Shown in pieces: positions 44,387-54,051 of a stretch of 64,000 nucleotides of DNA. Positions within the stretch are counted from its first letter, which is position 1; each line of letters begins with the position of its first letter. The notes under the pieces were generated by a model. That model was not told where the DNA came from and did no database searches. It saw nothing but the letters and a program-made list of their open reading frames with translations. The position numbers and the translations under genes were made by a program. Source of the DNA: Viridibacillus arenosi (GTDB lineage Bacteria; Bacillota; Bacilli; Bacillales_A; Planococcaceae); NCBI RefSeq assembly GCF_001955655.1, contig NZ_MSPW01000014.1, positions 37,823 to 101,822 on the forward strand, in the 5' to 3' direction.

Positions 44387-45382
44387 TTGAGTCAACGGCT
44401 TCGATTAATGCTTTTCTTAAGTACATTTTTCTTTGTTATTTCAACCAATGTTTCAGCTGCAGAAGAACCAACGAGAGAGCAAATTCTAGAACAACGCATG
44501 GAATTCTATATAAAATATTCAAATGACACATTGCCGTGGTATTACTTAGCTGCTGTTGACCAATTTGAACGAAATATTGAACAAGTACGTAATGACATAC
44601 CTAAAAGAGAAGGCATACTTGCCATTCAGTTTGCAGATGACTTTTGGACAGGGATACTGAATCCTAAAAAGGATGATACAAACTTAAAGTCCATTGGTTT
44701 CTTTAATGGGAATGGTGTTGATGGAAACAATGATGGTATTGCAGATCGTCAAAATGATGATGATGTCATGTACACACTTGCTGAGTACTTAAGTGTACAT
44801 GGAACTGATGAAAAAGGTTTTAAACATGCTTTAAAGGAATATTATAAGGTTGATGATACGGTAAACCAAATCATTACGAATGCAAAAATTTATGAGAAAT
44901 TTAAAACGTTGAATTTAGATAAGCGAGCATTCCCACTTTCCATTAATCATGATTACAGTTATAGGAGTACTTGGGGAGCCTCGAGGGGTTGGGGCGGACG
45001 TAGGATGCATGAAGGAACTGATTTGTTTGCCTCATATGGTGTTCCAGTGAAATCTGCTACATATGGTCTCGTTGAGGTCATGGGCTGGAACGAGTTTGGA
45101 GGCTGGAGAATCGGCATACGCGATAATAATAATACTTATCATTATTATGCCCATTTATCCAGTTATGAAAAAGGGATAAAATTGGGAGACATCGTTGAGC
45201 CAGGAACAGTAGTTGGTTATGTAGGAAGTTCCGGATATGGTAAGAAAGGAACTTCAGGAAAATTCCCTCCGCATTTACACTACGGCATGTATAAATACAA
45301 CGGAAGAAATGAATGGGCATTTGATCCGTTTCCTTCACTAAGACTTTGGGAGCAAGTAGAAAAAGGTACGAAAAAAATATAG
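44387..45382 (+). CDS. Secreted M23 (LytM-type) metallopeptidase, YunA/LytH-like
   Basis: 331 residues with a signal peptide (LRLMLFLSTFFFVISTNVSA). The C-terminal LytM domain has HEGTD, HYYAHL and HLHYG, the zinc ligands and catalytic residues of M23 endopeptidases. The N-terminal domain of about 180 residues resembles LytH/YunA of Bacillus, a sporulation or cell-wall L-Ala-D-Glu-type endopeptidase. It probably acts on peptidoglycan cross-bridges or stem peptides. Start is TTG after AAGGAGG. Confidence 0.88.
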   Translation: MSQRLRLMLFLSTFFFVISTNVSAAEEPTREQILEQRMEFYIKYSNDTLPWYYLAAVDQFERNIEQVRNDIPKREGILAIQFADDFWTGILNPKKDDTNLKSIGFFNGNGVDGNNDGIADRQNDDDVMYTLAEYLSVHGTDEKGFKHALKEYYKVDDTVNQIITNAKIYEKFKTLNLDKRAFPLSINHDYSYRSTWGASRGWGGRRMHEGTDLFASYGVPVKSATYGLVEVMGWNEFGGWRIGIRDNNNTYHYYAHLSSYEKGIKLGDIVEPGTVVGYVGSSGYGKKGTSGKFPPHLHYGMYKYNGRNEWAFDPFPSLRLWEQVEKGTKKI

Positions 45383-45390
45383 AAAAAAAG

Positions 45391-45437
45391 AAAGTACTGA
45401 ATTATGGAATAAGTAACTCCATAATCCGGTACTTTTT
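45391..45437 (+). terminator. Terminator of the LytM gene
   Basis: GTAC and inner ATTATGGA/TCCATAAT pairing in a stem followed by T-run. Confidence 0.75.
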
Positions 45438-45580
45438 TATTTGTTAAATAAATTCTAGAACTAAAAGCTTTTAAAATTAAATGGAAAAAACAATCTATAC
45501 ATAATTTTGGAAATGAATTATAGTATTAAATAATCTCTATATTATGGGTTATTTTACAAATTGAAAGAAAGGTGATTTTC

Positions 45581-46036
45581 ATGAGTCAAGATTGTTTTAT
45601 CTGTAGTAATCATAAAGGTGAGTTTCTGACTGCTGGGACTACTATCTATGAAGATGATTTTATTTATGTAGGACATATTGATAAAGGATCTAGCCCAACG
45701 TATCTTGGTCATATTATGATTGATTTAAAAAGACATGCTCCAGAACTTGGGGATATGACTGCTGAAGAAGCGAAAGCATTTGGTTTAATGATGGCTAGAG
45801 TTAGTAGAGCTTTAACTGAAGTTGAAGGAGCAGAACATGTCTATTCAATGGTTTCTGGCAACTCAGTTTCACATCTACATATGCATATCGTTCCGCGTTA
45901 TCCGAACACACCTAGAAAATATTGGAGTCCAATGGAGTTAAACGAATGGGCAGAAGCTCCAAAAGGTATAGGTAATGAAATAACTGAAGTTTGTTTACGT
46001 ATTAAAGAATACTTAGAGGTAACGCCTTATGATTAA
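45581..46036 (+). CDS. HIT family hydrolase
   Basis: 151 residues. Histidine triad HLHMHIVP near residues 104-111, and CFICSNHKG at the N-terminus with the CxxC start seen in the paralogue at 8933. ATG 45581 follows AAAGGTGA. Overlaps the next gene by 8 bp, suggesting translational coupling with a PP2C-like phosphatase; a purine-nucleotide hydrolase with a phosphatase is an odd pair but conserved coupling is likely. Confidence 0.88.
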   Translation: MSQDCFICSNHKGEFLTAGTTIYEDDFIYVGHIDKGSSPTYLGHIMIDLKRHAPELGDMTAEEAKAFGLMMARVSRALTEVEGAEHVYSMVSGNSVSHLHMHIVPRYPNTPRKYWSPMELNEWAEAPKGIGNEITEVCLRIKEYLEVTPYD

Positions 46037-46847
46037 CCAGGATAATTCAGAAATAAACTGGGTCGGTAGTCAAAAAAACTATGTTGACGAAGCAAGTATT
46101 GAAAAGATAAACGATATTGTAATTGGAAGATTCGGTGGAAATTCATCTGCAGGTCAATATAAAAACGAAGATGGTTGCTTAATTTGGATAAGTGATGATA
46201 TGGACTGGGAATTTGTTATGATATTGGATGCCCATAATTCAGCTGAGAGCACAGAGCTAATTATAAAACAGTTCGAGCAAGAAAAGTTGCGAATTCAAAA
46301 TGTCTTAAATTTAACTGTTAGTATCGCTTTGAAGAAGATGGATGCACTTATTTTAGACATATTTCAACAACCTAATTTCTTATCAGATTGTCGCAAAGTA
46401 CGAGGGGAAACAGCCTGCCTCATTGTTATTCGAAAAGACAAATTTCTATGGTGGTTCTCTGTTGGTGATTGCATCGTACATTTGTTTAATGAAGAACTTC
46501 TTGAAATGGGAGAAAGTCAGTTAAATCAACGCAGTTTTTATGAATGGATAGGGCAAGTGAATACATTTGAATTGGATGTCCCATGTTACAGCTTGGGTAA
46601 AAAAGAAATGAGACGAGGCGTCAATCATCTATTTCTAACAACTGATGGATTAACCGATTGCCCGGGTGTAGATTTTCAAGATCCACTAATAATTAACAAG
46701 CAATTTGAAAATACATCAATTGAAGCAGGTGTATGGAAGTTATTAAAAGAAATAGAACAACACCAAGTTAGGGATAGTACAACTATTATTACTTGGAAAA
46801 TTGATGTTCACAAGCAGGCTAGTTTACCAAGCAATATGAAAAGGTAG
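46029..46847 (+). CDS. PP2C-like serine/threonine protein phosphatase
   Basis: 272 residues with PPM motifs: KNEDG (motif 1), MILDAHN (the FDGHGG position, here without the Gly pair), RGETACLIVI, FSVGDC, LTTDGLTD and DSTTIITW. The metal-binding Asp residues at motifs 1, 8 and 11 are kept, so it is probably active though divergent. Translation overlaps the HIT gene. Confidence 0.75.
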   Translation: MINQDNSEINWVGSQKNYVDEASIEKINDIVIGRFGGNSSAGQYKNEDGCLIWISDDMDWEFVMILDAHNSAESTELIIKQFEQEKLRIQNVLNLTVSIALKKMDALILDIFQQPNFLSDCRKVRGETACLIVIRKDKFLWWFSVGDCIVHLFNEELLEMGESQLNQRSFYEWIGQVNTFELDVPCYSLGKKEMRRGVNHLFLTTDGLTDCPGVDFQDPLIINKQFENTSIEAGVWKLLKEIEQHQVRDSTTIITWKIDVHKQASLPSNMKR

Positions 46848-46926
46848 AACCAGTTATCATTAGAAATAATCTATAAACGTAAGAAGTTATATAATCTAAA
46901 GAGTTCAGTATAGGAAATCCCAAAAT

Positions 46927-46966
46927 AGAGCTGTTTCTACTGCTTAGTAGAAACTACTCTATTTTT
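46927..46966. terminator. Terminator between convergent genes
   Basis: AGAGCTGTTTCTACT and AGTAGAAACTACTCT arms with T-run. Confidence 0.8.
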
Positions 46967-46992
46967 AATTGTCCATAAAATGAAATTAAAAT

Positions 46993-47202
46993 CTAATCTT
47001 CATTTCTATATTCTATAATATCCCCGGGCTGGCAGTCCAAAGCTTTACAAATACCTTCTAAAGTTGAGAATCTGATTGCTTTTGCCTTACCATTTTTAAG
47101 AATAGAAAGATTTGCCATCGTTATTCCGACTCTCTCCGAAAGTTCAGTTACACTCATCTTCCTTTTTGCTAACAACACATCTATATTGATTATAATCGAC
47201 AT
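46993..47202 (-). CDS. Small XRE/Cro-type transcriptional regulator (YozG-like)
   Basis: 69 residues, a single HTH domain: MSVTELSERVGITMANLSIL is the helix-turn-helix, and FSTLEGICKALDCQPGDIIE the typical C-terminal helix. Follows the DUF2975 gene by 9 bp; DUF2975-XRE pairs are common in Firmicutes and the regulator probably controls the pair. Confidence 0.88.
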   Translation of the reverse strand: MSIIINIDVLLAKRKMSVTELSERVGITMANLSILKNGKAKAIRFSTLEGICKALDCQPGDIIEYRNED

Positions 47203-47211
47203 TAAATCACC

Positions 47212-47688
47212 TCAAACGGTCAAATCATTCTCTGATTTTATCTCTATTGCACTTTTAAGTAGTTCCTGAAGAACTGCCGTAAATAATGAAATAACAATTG
47301 TTGCAAAAATAATTACAAATCCTATAAGTGCGATTCCTGGGTGTAAAGCATTCTGTGAAACAAGGAAGATTATACCGATTACATACAAGGCAATTATTGT
47401 GAATGCACAAGTTTTAATATTTCCTAAAGAACTAACAGCTAGATGTGAAAAAGCATTTTCACATTCAATGTAGTCTAAAAGCTTTAACGCTTGATACAAA
47501 GCTAGAAAAAAAGGAATAGCAGTGATGTACAAACCTAATAGAACAGGGAATCTAAGATATGAAAATTCTGGATTCATCTCTGCTGCACTTCTTGCCAAGT
47601 CAGGTAACAAAAATAAGCACAGCGCAAGGATTGTTAACCCAATAGTACATATTGTTACCTTTAAACCAAGTTTTGTTGCTTTTTTCAT
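47212..47688 (-). CDS. DUF2975 family membrane protein
   Basis: About 158 residues with four membrane helices; the FLALYQALKLLDYIECENAF segment and the operon with an XRE regulator identify DUF2975. ATG 47688 follows GAGGTG. Function unknown. Confidence 0.85.
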   Translation of the reverse strand: MKKATKLGLKVTICTIGLTILALCLFLLPDLARSAAEMNPEFSYLRFPVLLGLYITAIPFFLALYQALKLLDYIECENAFSHLAVSSLGNIKTCAFTIIALYVIGIIFLVSQNALHPGIALIGFVIIFATIVISLFTAVLQELLKSAIEIKSENDLTV

Positions 47689-47976
47689 AAAGCACCTCAC
47701 TCTTTATTGTTATTTATATAATATGTAGTTATTTATCGATTATCAATGTTATTTTACTAAATATCAATAAAATAATAAAGTATTCCGAATCGTAAGAAAA
47801 ATTAATTTTACTAATTAACCGCATAATTGTATCATTCTAAACGATACGTTAATCATGAAATTAGTTGTATATAATCAATATTTACAAATCGAGACTATAT
47901 GCATATTTGCGTTACGAATAATTAGTTAATTTAGTGTAAAAAATATAAAAATATGTGATTATATTAACATATTACA

Positions 47977-48005
47977 TTGCCAATTATTAGAATTAGTGAT
48001 ATATT
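47977..48005 (+). promoter_or_regulatory. Sigma-A promoter of the chemoreceptor operon
   Basis: TTGCCA (47977-47982), 17-bp spacer, TATATT (48000-48005). Transcription would start about 48012, at the edge of the riboswitch-like RNA. Confidence 0.65.
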
Positions 48006-48012
48006 TTTTAAG

Positions 48013-48088
48013 GATAATAGGCAACTGGAAAATTGAGATTGCAATAGATATGGGTCTAAAGTGATGTTGTTATGGTGACCAAGTTGCT
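48013..48088 (+). ncRNA. c-di-GMP-I (GEMM) riboswitch candidate, slightly divergent
   Basis: Outer stem GGCAACT/AGTTGC, then GATTGCAATAGATATGGGTC, close to the GACGCAAAGCTATGGGTCTAA core of GEMM-I aptamers, then TTATGGTGACCAAGTTGC, close to the 3-prime TTATG...ACCAGGTTGCC arm. It lies between a sigma-A promoter and two terminator hairpins upstream of a chemoreceptor gene, the usual GEMM-I setting. The core differs by a few bases, so ligand binding is uncertain. Confidence 0.6.
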
Positions 48089-48095
48089 AAAAAAA

Positions 48096-48126
48096 TGCTA
48101 GATTAGTCTCTATTCTAGTTTTTTAT
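48096..48126 (+). terminator. Terminator-like expression platform 1
   Basis: CTAGA and TCTAG arms with T-run, directly after the riboswitch candidate. Confidence 0.6.
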
Positions 48127-48129
48127 TTT

Positions 48130-48157
48130 GCCTATTTCGTTAAGGGATAGGTTTTTT
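48130..48157 (+). terminator. Terminator-like hairpin 2 in the leader
   Basis: CCTAT and ATAGG arms followed by six T, about 50 bp before the chemoreceptor start. Confidence 0.6.
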
Positions 48158-48203
48158 CGTTATTATAGAAATATAAAAATATAAGAGGAGGGAATTACTT
48201 ATT

Positions 48204-49943
48204 ATGCGTTATTTTAAAAACTTTTCTTTAAAGAACAAGTTACTATTAACAGTTTCGATTATTGTTTTAACTCTTTTCACTGTTATAACGATACAAAGTA
48301 TTACGCAATTACATACTCAGTTAGAAAAAAATCTCGAACAGGAATTAAAAAGTGTAGGATTGTTGACATCAAAAAATCTTGCTCCTAATAAAGTGGAAAG
48401 CTTACTTACCATTAAGGGAAATGATGATCCACAGTTTAAAGAAATTCAAAGCAACTTGGATGATATAAAGGATAAACAAGGTGTTATGTATTGGAGCTAT
48501 ATATGGAAGATGGAGCCTGAAGGTGTTACTACTATCGGCTATACTGAAAATTTAGAAGAAGTGTATAATGCCGGTGAATTGTTTACTGATATTGCTCCAA
48601 TTCATTTGAAAACTGCAAAGCTTGCAATTAAAAATGATCAACCTGAGGTAACGGAAATTTTCGAAGATTCGTTTGGTACATGGAGAACTGTTTTTAGTCC
48701 ATTGAAAGACGGAAATGGAAAGACGATTGCAGTAATAGGTATCGATTATTCTGCGGATTATATTCAGACGATTATTACTAAAAGTGTAACAAAACAAATA
48801 ATCACGGCAATCATCGGACTTGTCATTTTATTATTTGTATTATATTTCACTATTGATCGCCTACTTAAACCATTAAACAAAGCAGTTACTGTTGCAGATA
48901 AAGTAGCGAATGGTGACTTAAAAAATGTAGAACTTGAGACTACAAATGATGAAGTTGGGAAACTGTCTCAGTCTATAAAAACGATGGTTTCAAATTTACA
49001 GCACGTCATATTGAATATCAAAAATACGTCAAATCAAGTTGCATCATCTGCAACGCAACTAACTGCTAATGCAACAGAATCATACAAAAACTCTAGTAAT
49101 GTTTCTAACGAGATGGAGAGAATGGCTCGAAATGCTGAAACGGCATTGATAATGACAGAAGAAACAGCCACAGCGATGGAAGAATCAGCTGAAGGGATAC
49201 AACGAATTGCAGAATCGGCATATACCGTTTCGGAATCTTCTAACCTAACTTCAGATGCAGCTAAGCAAGGAAATGAAGTCATTCAACAAGTAATTGGTCA
49301 AATGAATTTAATTAATGAATCTGTTAATCAAATGGATGAAACAATTAAAGGTTTGAATAGTAACTCTACTAAAATCAGCGGAATAGTTAACTTTATAACT
49401 GATATAGCCGATCAAACAAACTTATTAGCATTAAACGCTGCTATTGAAGCGGCTAGAGCAGGTGAGCACGGTAAAGGATTTGCGGTAGTTGCTGGTGAGG
49501 TTAAGAAATTAGCGGAACAATCATCTCACTTTGCGGGAGAAATTTATAAGATTATTAATGAGATTCAAGTAGATTCGAATGCATCCGTAACAGTAATGGA
49601 AAAAGGAAAAGAAAATGTAAAAGTTGGATTGGATTATACGACGCAAGCAGGAGCAATATTTAAGGAAATACTCAATTCTGCAAAGCATGTAGCAGAACAA
49701 ATTCAGGAAATATCTGCAGCATCGCAACAAATATCTGCTTCGTCGGAAGAAGTGGCAGCGACAGTCAATAATTTGAAAGTATCATCACAACAATCGGCTG
49801 AATTTTCTTTAAGTGTTTCCAAGTTAACGGATGAGCAACTATTAGCTATGCAGGAAGTACGGGAAGCATCTGCCTCATTAGGACAAACAGCTGAGGAATT
49901 GCAAGCACTTATTACTAAATTTGAATTAGAGGGTGACAAATAA
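48204..49943 (+). CDS. Methyl-accepting chemotaxis protein
   Basis: 579 residues. A first membrane helix (about 12-31), an extracellular sensor of about 160 residues, a second helix (about 193-213), a HAMP domain (about 215-265) and a long coiled-coil signalling domain. The hairpin tip [20 protein letters not shown] near residue 410 is the CheA/CheW contact site. The sensor shows dCACHE-like sequence ([19 protein letters not shown] and [14 protein letters not shown]). The stop codon touches the ATG of an SDR gene, so it is in an operon with the dehydrogenase and symporter and may sense their substrate. Confidence 0.93.
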   Translation: MRYFKNFSLKNKLLLTVSIIVLTLFTVITIQSITQLHTQLEKNLEQELKSVGLLTSKNLAPNKVESLLTIKGNDDPQFKEIQSNLDDIKDKQGVMYWSYIWKMEPEGVTTIGYTENLEEVYNAGELFTDIAPIHLKTAKLAIKNDQPEVTEIFEDSFGTWRTVFSPLKDGNGKTIAVIGIDYSADYIQTIITKSVTKQIITAIIGLVILLFVLYFTIDRLLKPLNKAVTVADKVANGDLKNVELETTNDEVGKLSQSIKTMVSNLQHVILNIKNTSNQVASSATQLTANATESYKNSSNVSNEMERMARNAETALIMTEETATAMEESAEGIQRIAESAYTVSESSNLTSDAAKQGNEVIQQVIGQMNLINESVNQMDETIKGLNSNSTKISGIVNFITDIADQTNLLALNAAIEAARAGEHGKGFAVVAGEVKKLAEQSSHFAGEIYKIINEIQVDSNASVTVMEKGKENVKVGLDYTTQAGAIFKEILNSAKHVAEQIQEISAASQQISASSEEVAATVNNLKVSSQQSAEFSLSVSKLTDEQLLAMQEVREASASLGQTAEELQALITKFELEGDK

Positions 49944-50699
49944 ATGATGGACTTAAAACTTACAGGTAAAAATGTTCTAGTTACAGGTTCAAGCATGGGT
50001 ATAGGGCGAGCAATCGCACTAGCCTTTGCTGAACAAGGTGCAAATGTATTAATCAACTATGTCGGAGACGATCATATCGCAGAGACAGTTCGTTTGCAGG
50101 CAGAGGAAAACGGTGCAAAAGCATTAAAATACAATGCGGACGTATCAGATTCTAGCCAAGTAAGCGATATGTTTCAATACATGGATACTCAACTAGGTGA
50201 AATTGATATTCTTGTTAACAATGCAGGGATTGCGCAAAATGCTCCCATTACAGAGATGACAGATGAGCAATGGGACAAGATGATAAAAGTTCATCTCTAC
50301 GGTAACTTTTACAATTGTCGTGAAGCAGCTAAGAGAATGAAGGTAAAAAATAAAGGTAAAATTATTAATATTTCTTCTGATTTAGGAAGTTTAGGCTGTG
50401 AAGAATATACACATTATTCAGCAGCAAAAGGCGGCATTAATGCTTTTACGAAATCATTGGCAAGAGAACTAGCGCCAAATATTACAGTCAATGCTGTAGC
50501 TCCTGGTGGAACACATACAGATATTCTACTAGCCTTCGGTGACAATTATATCGAAGAGGAATCAGCAAAATATCCGTTAAAGAGATTAGCGCAACCAGAA
50601 GAAATCGCCAAAAGTGTCTTATTTTTAGCTTCAGAAAATGCAGATTTTTATACGGGGCAAATACTGGGGCCAAATGGTGGCGGTGTCATGAACGGATAA
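49944..50699 (+). CDS. Short-chain dehydrogenase/reductase (SDR family)
   Basis: 251 residues with TGSSMGIGRAIALAFAEQGA as the NAD(P)-binding motif, NNAG, catalytic Ser in ISSDLGS and YSAAKGG as Tyr-x-x-x-Lys, plus the GPNGGGVMNG end. Similar to 3-oxoacyl-ACP reductase-like or glucose dehydrogenase-like oxidoreductases; substrate unknown. ATG directly follows the chemoreceptor stop (coupled). Confidence 0.9.
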   Translation: MMDLKLTGKNVLVTGSSMGIGRAIALAFAEQGANVLINYVGDDHIAETVRLQAEENGAKALKYNADVSDSSQVSDMFQYMDTQLGEIDILVNNAGIAQNAPITEMTDEQWDKMIKVHLYGNFYNCREAAKRMKVKNKGKIINISSDLGSLGCEEYTHYSAAKGGINAFTKSLARELAPNITVNAVAPGGTHTDILLAFGDNYIEEESAKYPLKRLAQPEEIAKSVLFLASENADFYTGQILGPNGGGVMNG

Positions 50700-50726
50700 T
50701 GAACTAGTTGAGGAGTATTGGAATTG

Positions 50727-52205
50727 ATGAATATTGTCGTATTTTGTTTATATTTAGTTTTTATTTATTATATTGGTTTTAAAGGCTACAAACGTGTCAA
50801 AACAGCAGAAGATTTAATTGTAGCAAGCTGGAGCATGCCATTATCTGTTGTAACAGGTAGTTTAATAGCTGCATTATTAGCAGCACCATTCTTCTTTGCA
50901 GCGGTTGGTTCAGGATATACAAGTGGTGGCTTTGAAGGATCTGCAACAATGGGTGGTTTAGGAACATGTATGATTTTAGGAGCTTTAATCTGGACTAAAC
51001 CTCTTAGAAGATTAAGAGGATGGACATTAGCAGATTACTACGGGTTAAGATATGGTAGCAAAAAATTAGGTGCGTACACTGGTATAGTAATGGCCGTAGC
51101 ATTTGGTGTTTTCAATGCAGGTGCCTTAACTGTAGGGGGTACTTATATTATTCAAACCCTTTTACAAATTGATTTCTTACCAGCAGCTTTATTGTTTGTT
51201 TCTTTAACAGCTCTATATTCTGTAATTGGTGGTTTATGGGCTGTAGCCTATACAGAAATCGTTCAGGGCGCATTAGCAATTGCAGGTATTTTAGGAATAA
51301 CTGTATTTATCATATTCTACTACCCTGATATTACATTCAACCCTGAATGGTGGAATGTTAATGAATTGTTTAATAGAGGCGGAGTTGAATTTTGGACTCT
51401 CTATTTAGTATTGGCACTTGGTGATATCCCAGCGGTAGACTTAGGGCAACGAGTTGCAGCGGCAAAAAGTCCACGTGTAGCTCAGCTAAGTATGATTATT
51501 GCAGGTTCCGTTATTATTGCTATTAGCTGGATTCCGGGCATGTTAGGAGAAGCATTTAAAACAATTTATCCAAACAGTTCTAATCCTGAAACCCTGATGT
51601 TAGCATTTGCACAAGGTTATTTCCCTCCACTGTTATCAGCAATATTCTTAACAGCAATGGCAGCGATGGGGATGTCAACAGTAGCGGCATGTTACGTAGC
51701 AACATCAGGTATTATTACAAAGAACGTTTATTTAGATTTCATTAATAAAAATCCAGACCCAAAGAAATTATTAGTTTTCTCAAGAATTATGATTCTAGTA
51801 AGTGCGGTATTAGGTTTAGTACTAGCTATTAGTGCACAAAAAGTAATTGATTTAGCATATCTAGCTTGGGATATTGTGTTTGTAACGATATTCTGGCCAA
51901 TTGTCTTAGGACCATTCTGGAAACGTGTGAGTACGCCTGCCGTATGGGCTAGTATTTCTATTGGTCTTATATATTATATTGTTACTTCACTTACTCATGT
52001 ACCTGGACCAAAAATTGAATCGGATGGCTTTATTGGTTTATTGAATGAGCTATGGTTCATGCCTGGTTTCTCTGGGGTAGTGATTTCTGGTATTACCATT
52101 GTCGTCATCAGTCTCATAATCCCGCCTACACAACACGTTCTTGATATGCACAAAATCGAGAAAGATAAATCACTTGATGAAGTAGGGAGTAAAGAAGAAT
52201 TATAA
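50727..52205 (+). CDS. Sodium:solute symporter (SSS family)
   Basis: About 492 residues with 13 membrane helices. The SSS signatures are visible: GWTLADYYGLRYGSKKLGAY, VIGGLWAVAYTEIVQG (the conserved helix with the Na+ site) and the DIPAVDLGQRVAAAKSP stretch. With the SDR it suggests uptake and oxidation of a sugar, polyol or organic acid. GAGGAG precedes TTG 50718, TTG 50724 and ATG 50727; ATG is the likely start, with TTG 50724 equally spaced. Confidence 0.9.
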   Translation: MNIVVFCLYLVFIYYIGFKGYKRVKTAEDLIVASWSMPLSVVTGSLIAALLAAPFFFAAVGSGYTSGGFEGSATMGGLGTCMILGALIWTKPLRRLRGWTLADYYGLRYGSKKLGAYTGIVMAVAFGVFNAGALTVGGTYIIQTLLQIDFLPAALLFVSLTALYSVIGGLWAVAYTEIVQGALAIAGILGITVFIIFYYPDITFNPEWWNVNELFNRGGVEFWTLYLVLALGDIPAVDLGQRVAAAKSPRVAQLSMIIAGSVIIAISWIPGMLGEAFKTIYPNSSNPETLMLAFAQGYFPPLLSAIFLTAMAAMGMSTVAACYVATSGIITKNVYLDFINKNPDPKKLLVFSRIMILVSAVLGLVLAISAQKVIDLAYLAWDIVFVTIFWPIVLGPFWKRVSTPAVWASISIGLIYYIVTSLTHVPGPKIESDGFIGLLNELWFMPGFSGVVISGITIVVISLIIPPTQHVLDMHKIEKDKSLDEVGSKEEL

Positions 52206-52242
52206 GGTTTTAATTCAACAAATAACTAAAGATCAGAGTCGA

Positions 52243-52275
52243 TAGCAGGGCATGTATATGAGCATGTCCTGTCTA
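52243..52275 (+). terminator. Hairpin after the symporter gene
   Basis: GCAGGGCATG and CATGTCCTGTC arms; the T-run is poor. Confidence 0.5.
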
Positions 52276-52351
52276 TAATTAATTTGTTGAATTCAAATAA
52301 AGAAGTTTAATTTACAATAAAGTCGATTAAAAAATAATATAGTTGTTAAAG

Positions 52352-52388
52352 AAGATGGTGTGAAATTGGATTTTCATACTATCTTTTT
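52352..52388 (+). terminator. Hairpin terminator
   Basis: AAGATGGTGTGAAA and TTTCATACTATCTTTTT arms. Confidence 0.7.
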
Positions 52389-52465
52389 GATTTCTCTGTA
52401 TAATAAAAGAAAAAGTATTTCGATATTCGTAGTGTAAGAAGTACAGTTTAAAGAGGGTGTATTCC

Positions 52466-52663
52466 ATGAAAAAAACAATATTAAAATCGATTATAGTTTT
52501 ATCATATATATATTGTTTAGGGTATATTTTATTTGACTTTCCTAATGATACCTTTGTATTGCGTACTATTACTGGTGTAATGTCGTTTATTTTTTCTTAT
52601 AGTCTATTGTTGAAAATTCTTGATAATAAAAAAGAGAAAAAACTAGCAAATAGTGAAAAATAA
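52466..52663 (+). CDS. Small two-helix membrane protein
   Basis: About 65 residues with two membrane helices (about 9-25 and 35-53) and a lysine-rich C-terminus. ATG 52466 follows AGAGGGTG. No family recognised. Confidence 0.55.
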   Translation: MKKTILKSIIVLSYIYCLGYILFDFPNDTFVLRTITGVMSFIFSYSLLLKILDNKKEKKLANSEK

Positions 52664-52698
52664 TCGAGGATAACTATTTTTCTAGAAATAAGTAAAAA

Positions 52699-52742
52699 AA
52701 GACCTTTGTTAGCATCTAAACTGTAATGCTAATCACAGGTCT
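52699..52742. terminator. Terminator between convergent genes
   Basis: AGACCT and AGGTCT arms with an inner GTTAGCAT/ATGCTAA pairing. Confidence 0.7.
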
Positions 52743-52755
52743 AATACATTTATTT

Positions 52756-53604
52756 TTAGCATTTCACCCAGCTAAGTCCAGTCGTACCTTCACCGGCATG
52801 TACGCCAACACATGCACTAAGTGGTAGGACTAGCACTTTAAGCTCGGGGAATTCTTGTAATAGTCCATCTCTCCAGGTTTGAGCATCCTTGTCATTGTTA
52901 CAATTGATGACGGCGACTTCTTTGATATCTGCGTTCTTTATATCATTCCGAAGTAAATCAGTCACATACTTTTTCGCTCTCTTATCAGCTCGAACCTTTT
53001 CTTTCATAACCACTTTCCCGTTATCAAATGAAATAACCACTTTAATATTTAATAGATTACTTAAGAATGCTTTAGTACCAGATACACGACCGCTTTTATG
53101 CAGTTGATCTAAGCTAGATGGAATGAAAGATAGCTCAGCATTTTCTGTCATTTTTTCAATATGAGCAACAACTTCCTCTATGTCGTGCCCCTTATCAACC
53201 AGTGCAATTCCGTCTTTAATCATTTTACCCATTGGATATGAGCCAATCTTCGAATCAATTGAGTAAACTTGAAAATTTGCCAATTGTGCAGCAGTTTGTG
53301 AACTTTGGTAAGTTCCAGATAAATCGCTAGAAGTATGCACGGCCACCGCACAGTCATAGCCTTCAGCCTTTAATTTTTTGTAAAGCTCGACCATTTCGCC
53401 AATAGCTGGCTGCGATGTTTTTGGATGTACTTTAGCAGAACGGAGTTTGTCATAAAATTCATCATGTGTCATATCGACTGTTTCTCTGAAAGCGCCTTCA
53501 GAGAAAACTATATTTAATGGCAAAACATGAACATTATACTTTTTTATGAAAGTCTCGTTTAGCAGTGCAGCTGTATCAGTAACCCAAGCAATCTTCTTAG
53601 TCAT
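52756..53604 (-). CDS. DegV family fatty-acid-binding protein
   Basis: About 282 residues. TKKIAWVTDTAALLNETF at the N-terminus, then TSQPAIGEMVELY, HTSSDLSGTYQSSQTAA and SQLDQLHKSGRVSG are hallmarks of DegV/FakB proteins, which bind a fatty acid in a cavity and present it to a kinase. ATG 53604 follows AAAGGGGAAAA; the longer open frame has no ribosome binding site. Confidence 0.88.
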   Translation of the reverse strand: MTKKIAWVTDTAALLNETFIKKYNVHVLPLNIVFSEGAFRETVDMTHDEFYDKLRSAKVHPKTSQPAIGEMVELYKKLKAEGYDCAVAVHTSSDLSGTYQSSQTAAQLANFQVYSIDSKIGSYPMGKMIKDGIALVDKGHDIEEVVAHIEKMTENAELSFIPSSLDQLHKSGRVSGTKAFLSNLLNIKVVISFDNGKVVMKEKVRADKRAKKYVTDLLRNDIKNADIKEVAVINCNNDKDAQTWRDGLLQEFPELKVLVLPLSACVGVHAGEGTTGLSWVKC

Positions 53605-53936
53605 TATAATATTTTCCCCTTTAGATGTAATGTAGTGGCGTGTACGTTCGCAAGAAAAGGTGGAACAAACCATCTATTAACGTTAATGTACAACAGGTTA
53701 GGAATAAGTTGATAGTGATAATTGTCATATAGAGTCGAAATTTCGGGAATTGAGACATAATTTGAACATAAATTGCTTGATGGGAAAATAATTTATTAAT
53801 AAAAATTATATTCGTATATGGATAGGGTGTGACTAATAATGTGTCTTAGTGTAGCTTTGTGAATGAGATTGGTTATTTTGAAAAAATTTTGAGTGAAGAT
53901 ATCTTTTCTCTATAGATTTCTTAGAGTTTAGGTGAT

Positions 53937-54031
53937 TTTTTTGTTGGATAATTATGTTAATGTAAATATTGAGATTATGAAGAAACATACTTACACTAAC
54001 TAACGTAGCAATTTAGTTTAATAATATAGGA
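53937..54031 (+). repeat. Dispersed repeat, leader-type module before a Nudix gene
   Basis: GTTGGATAATTATGTTAAT followed by an ACTAACGTAGCAATTTAGT inverted pair. The same order occurs at 62623-62722 before a GNAT gene, with a part at 60241-60298. Confidence 0.55.
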
Positions 54032-54051
54032 TGTTTTGAGGAGGGGATGGT

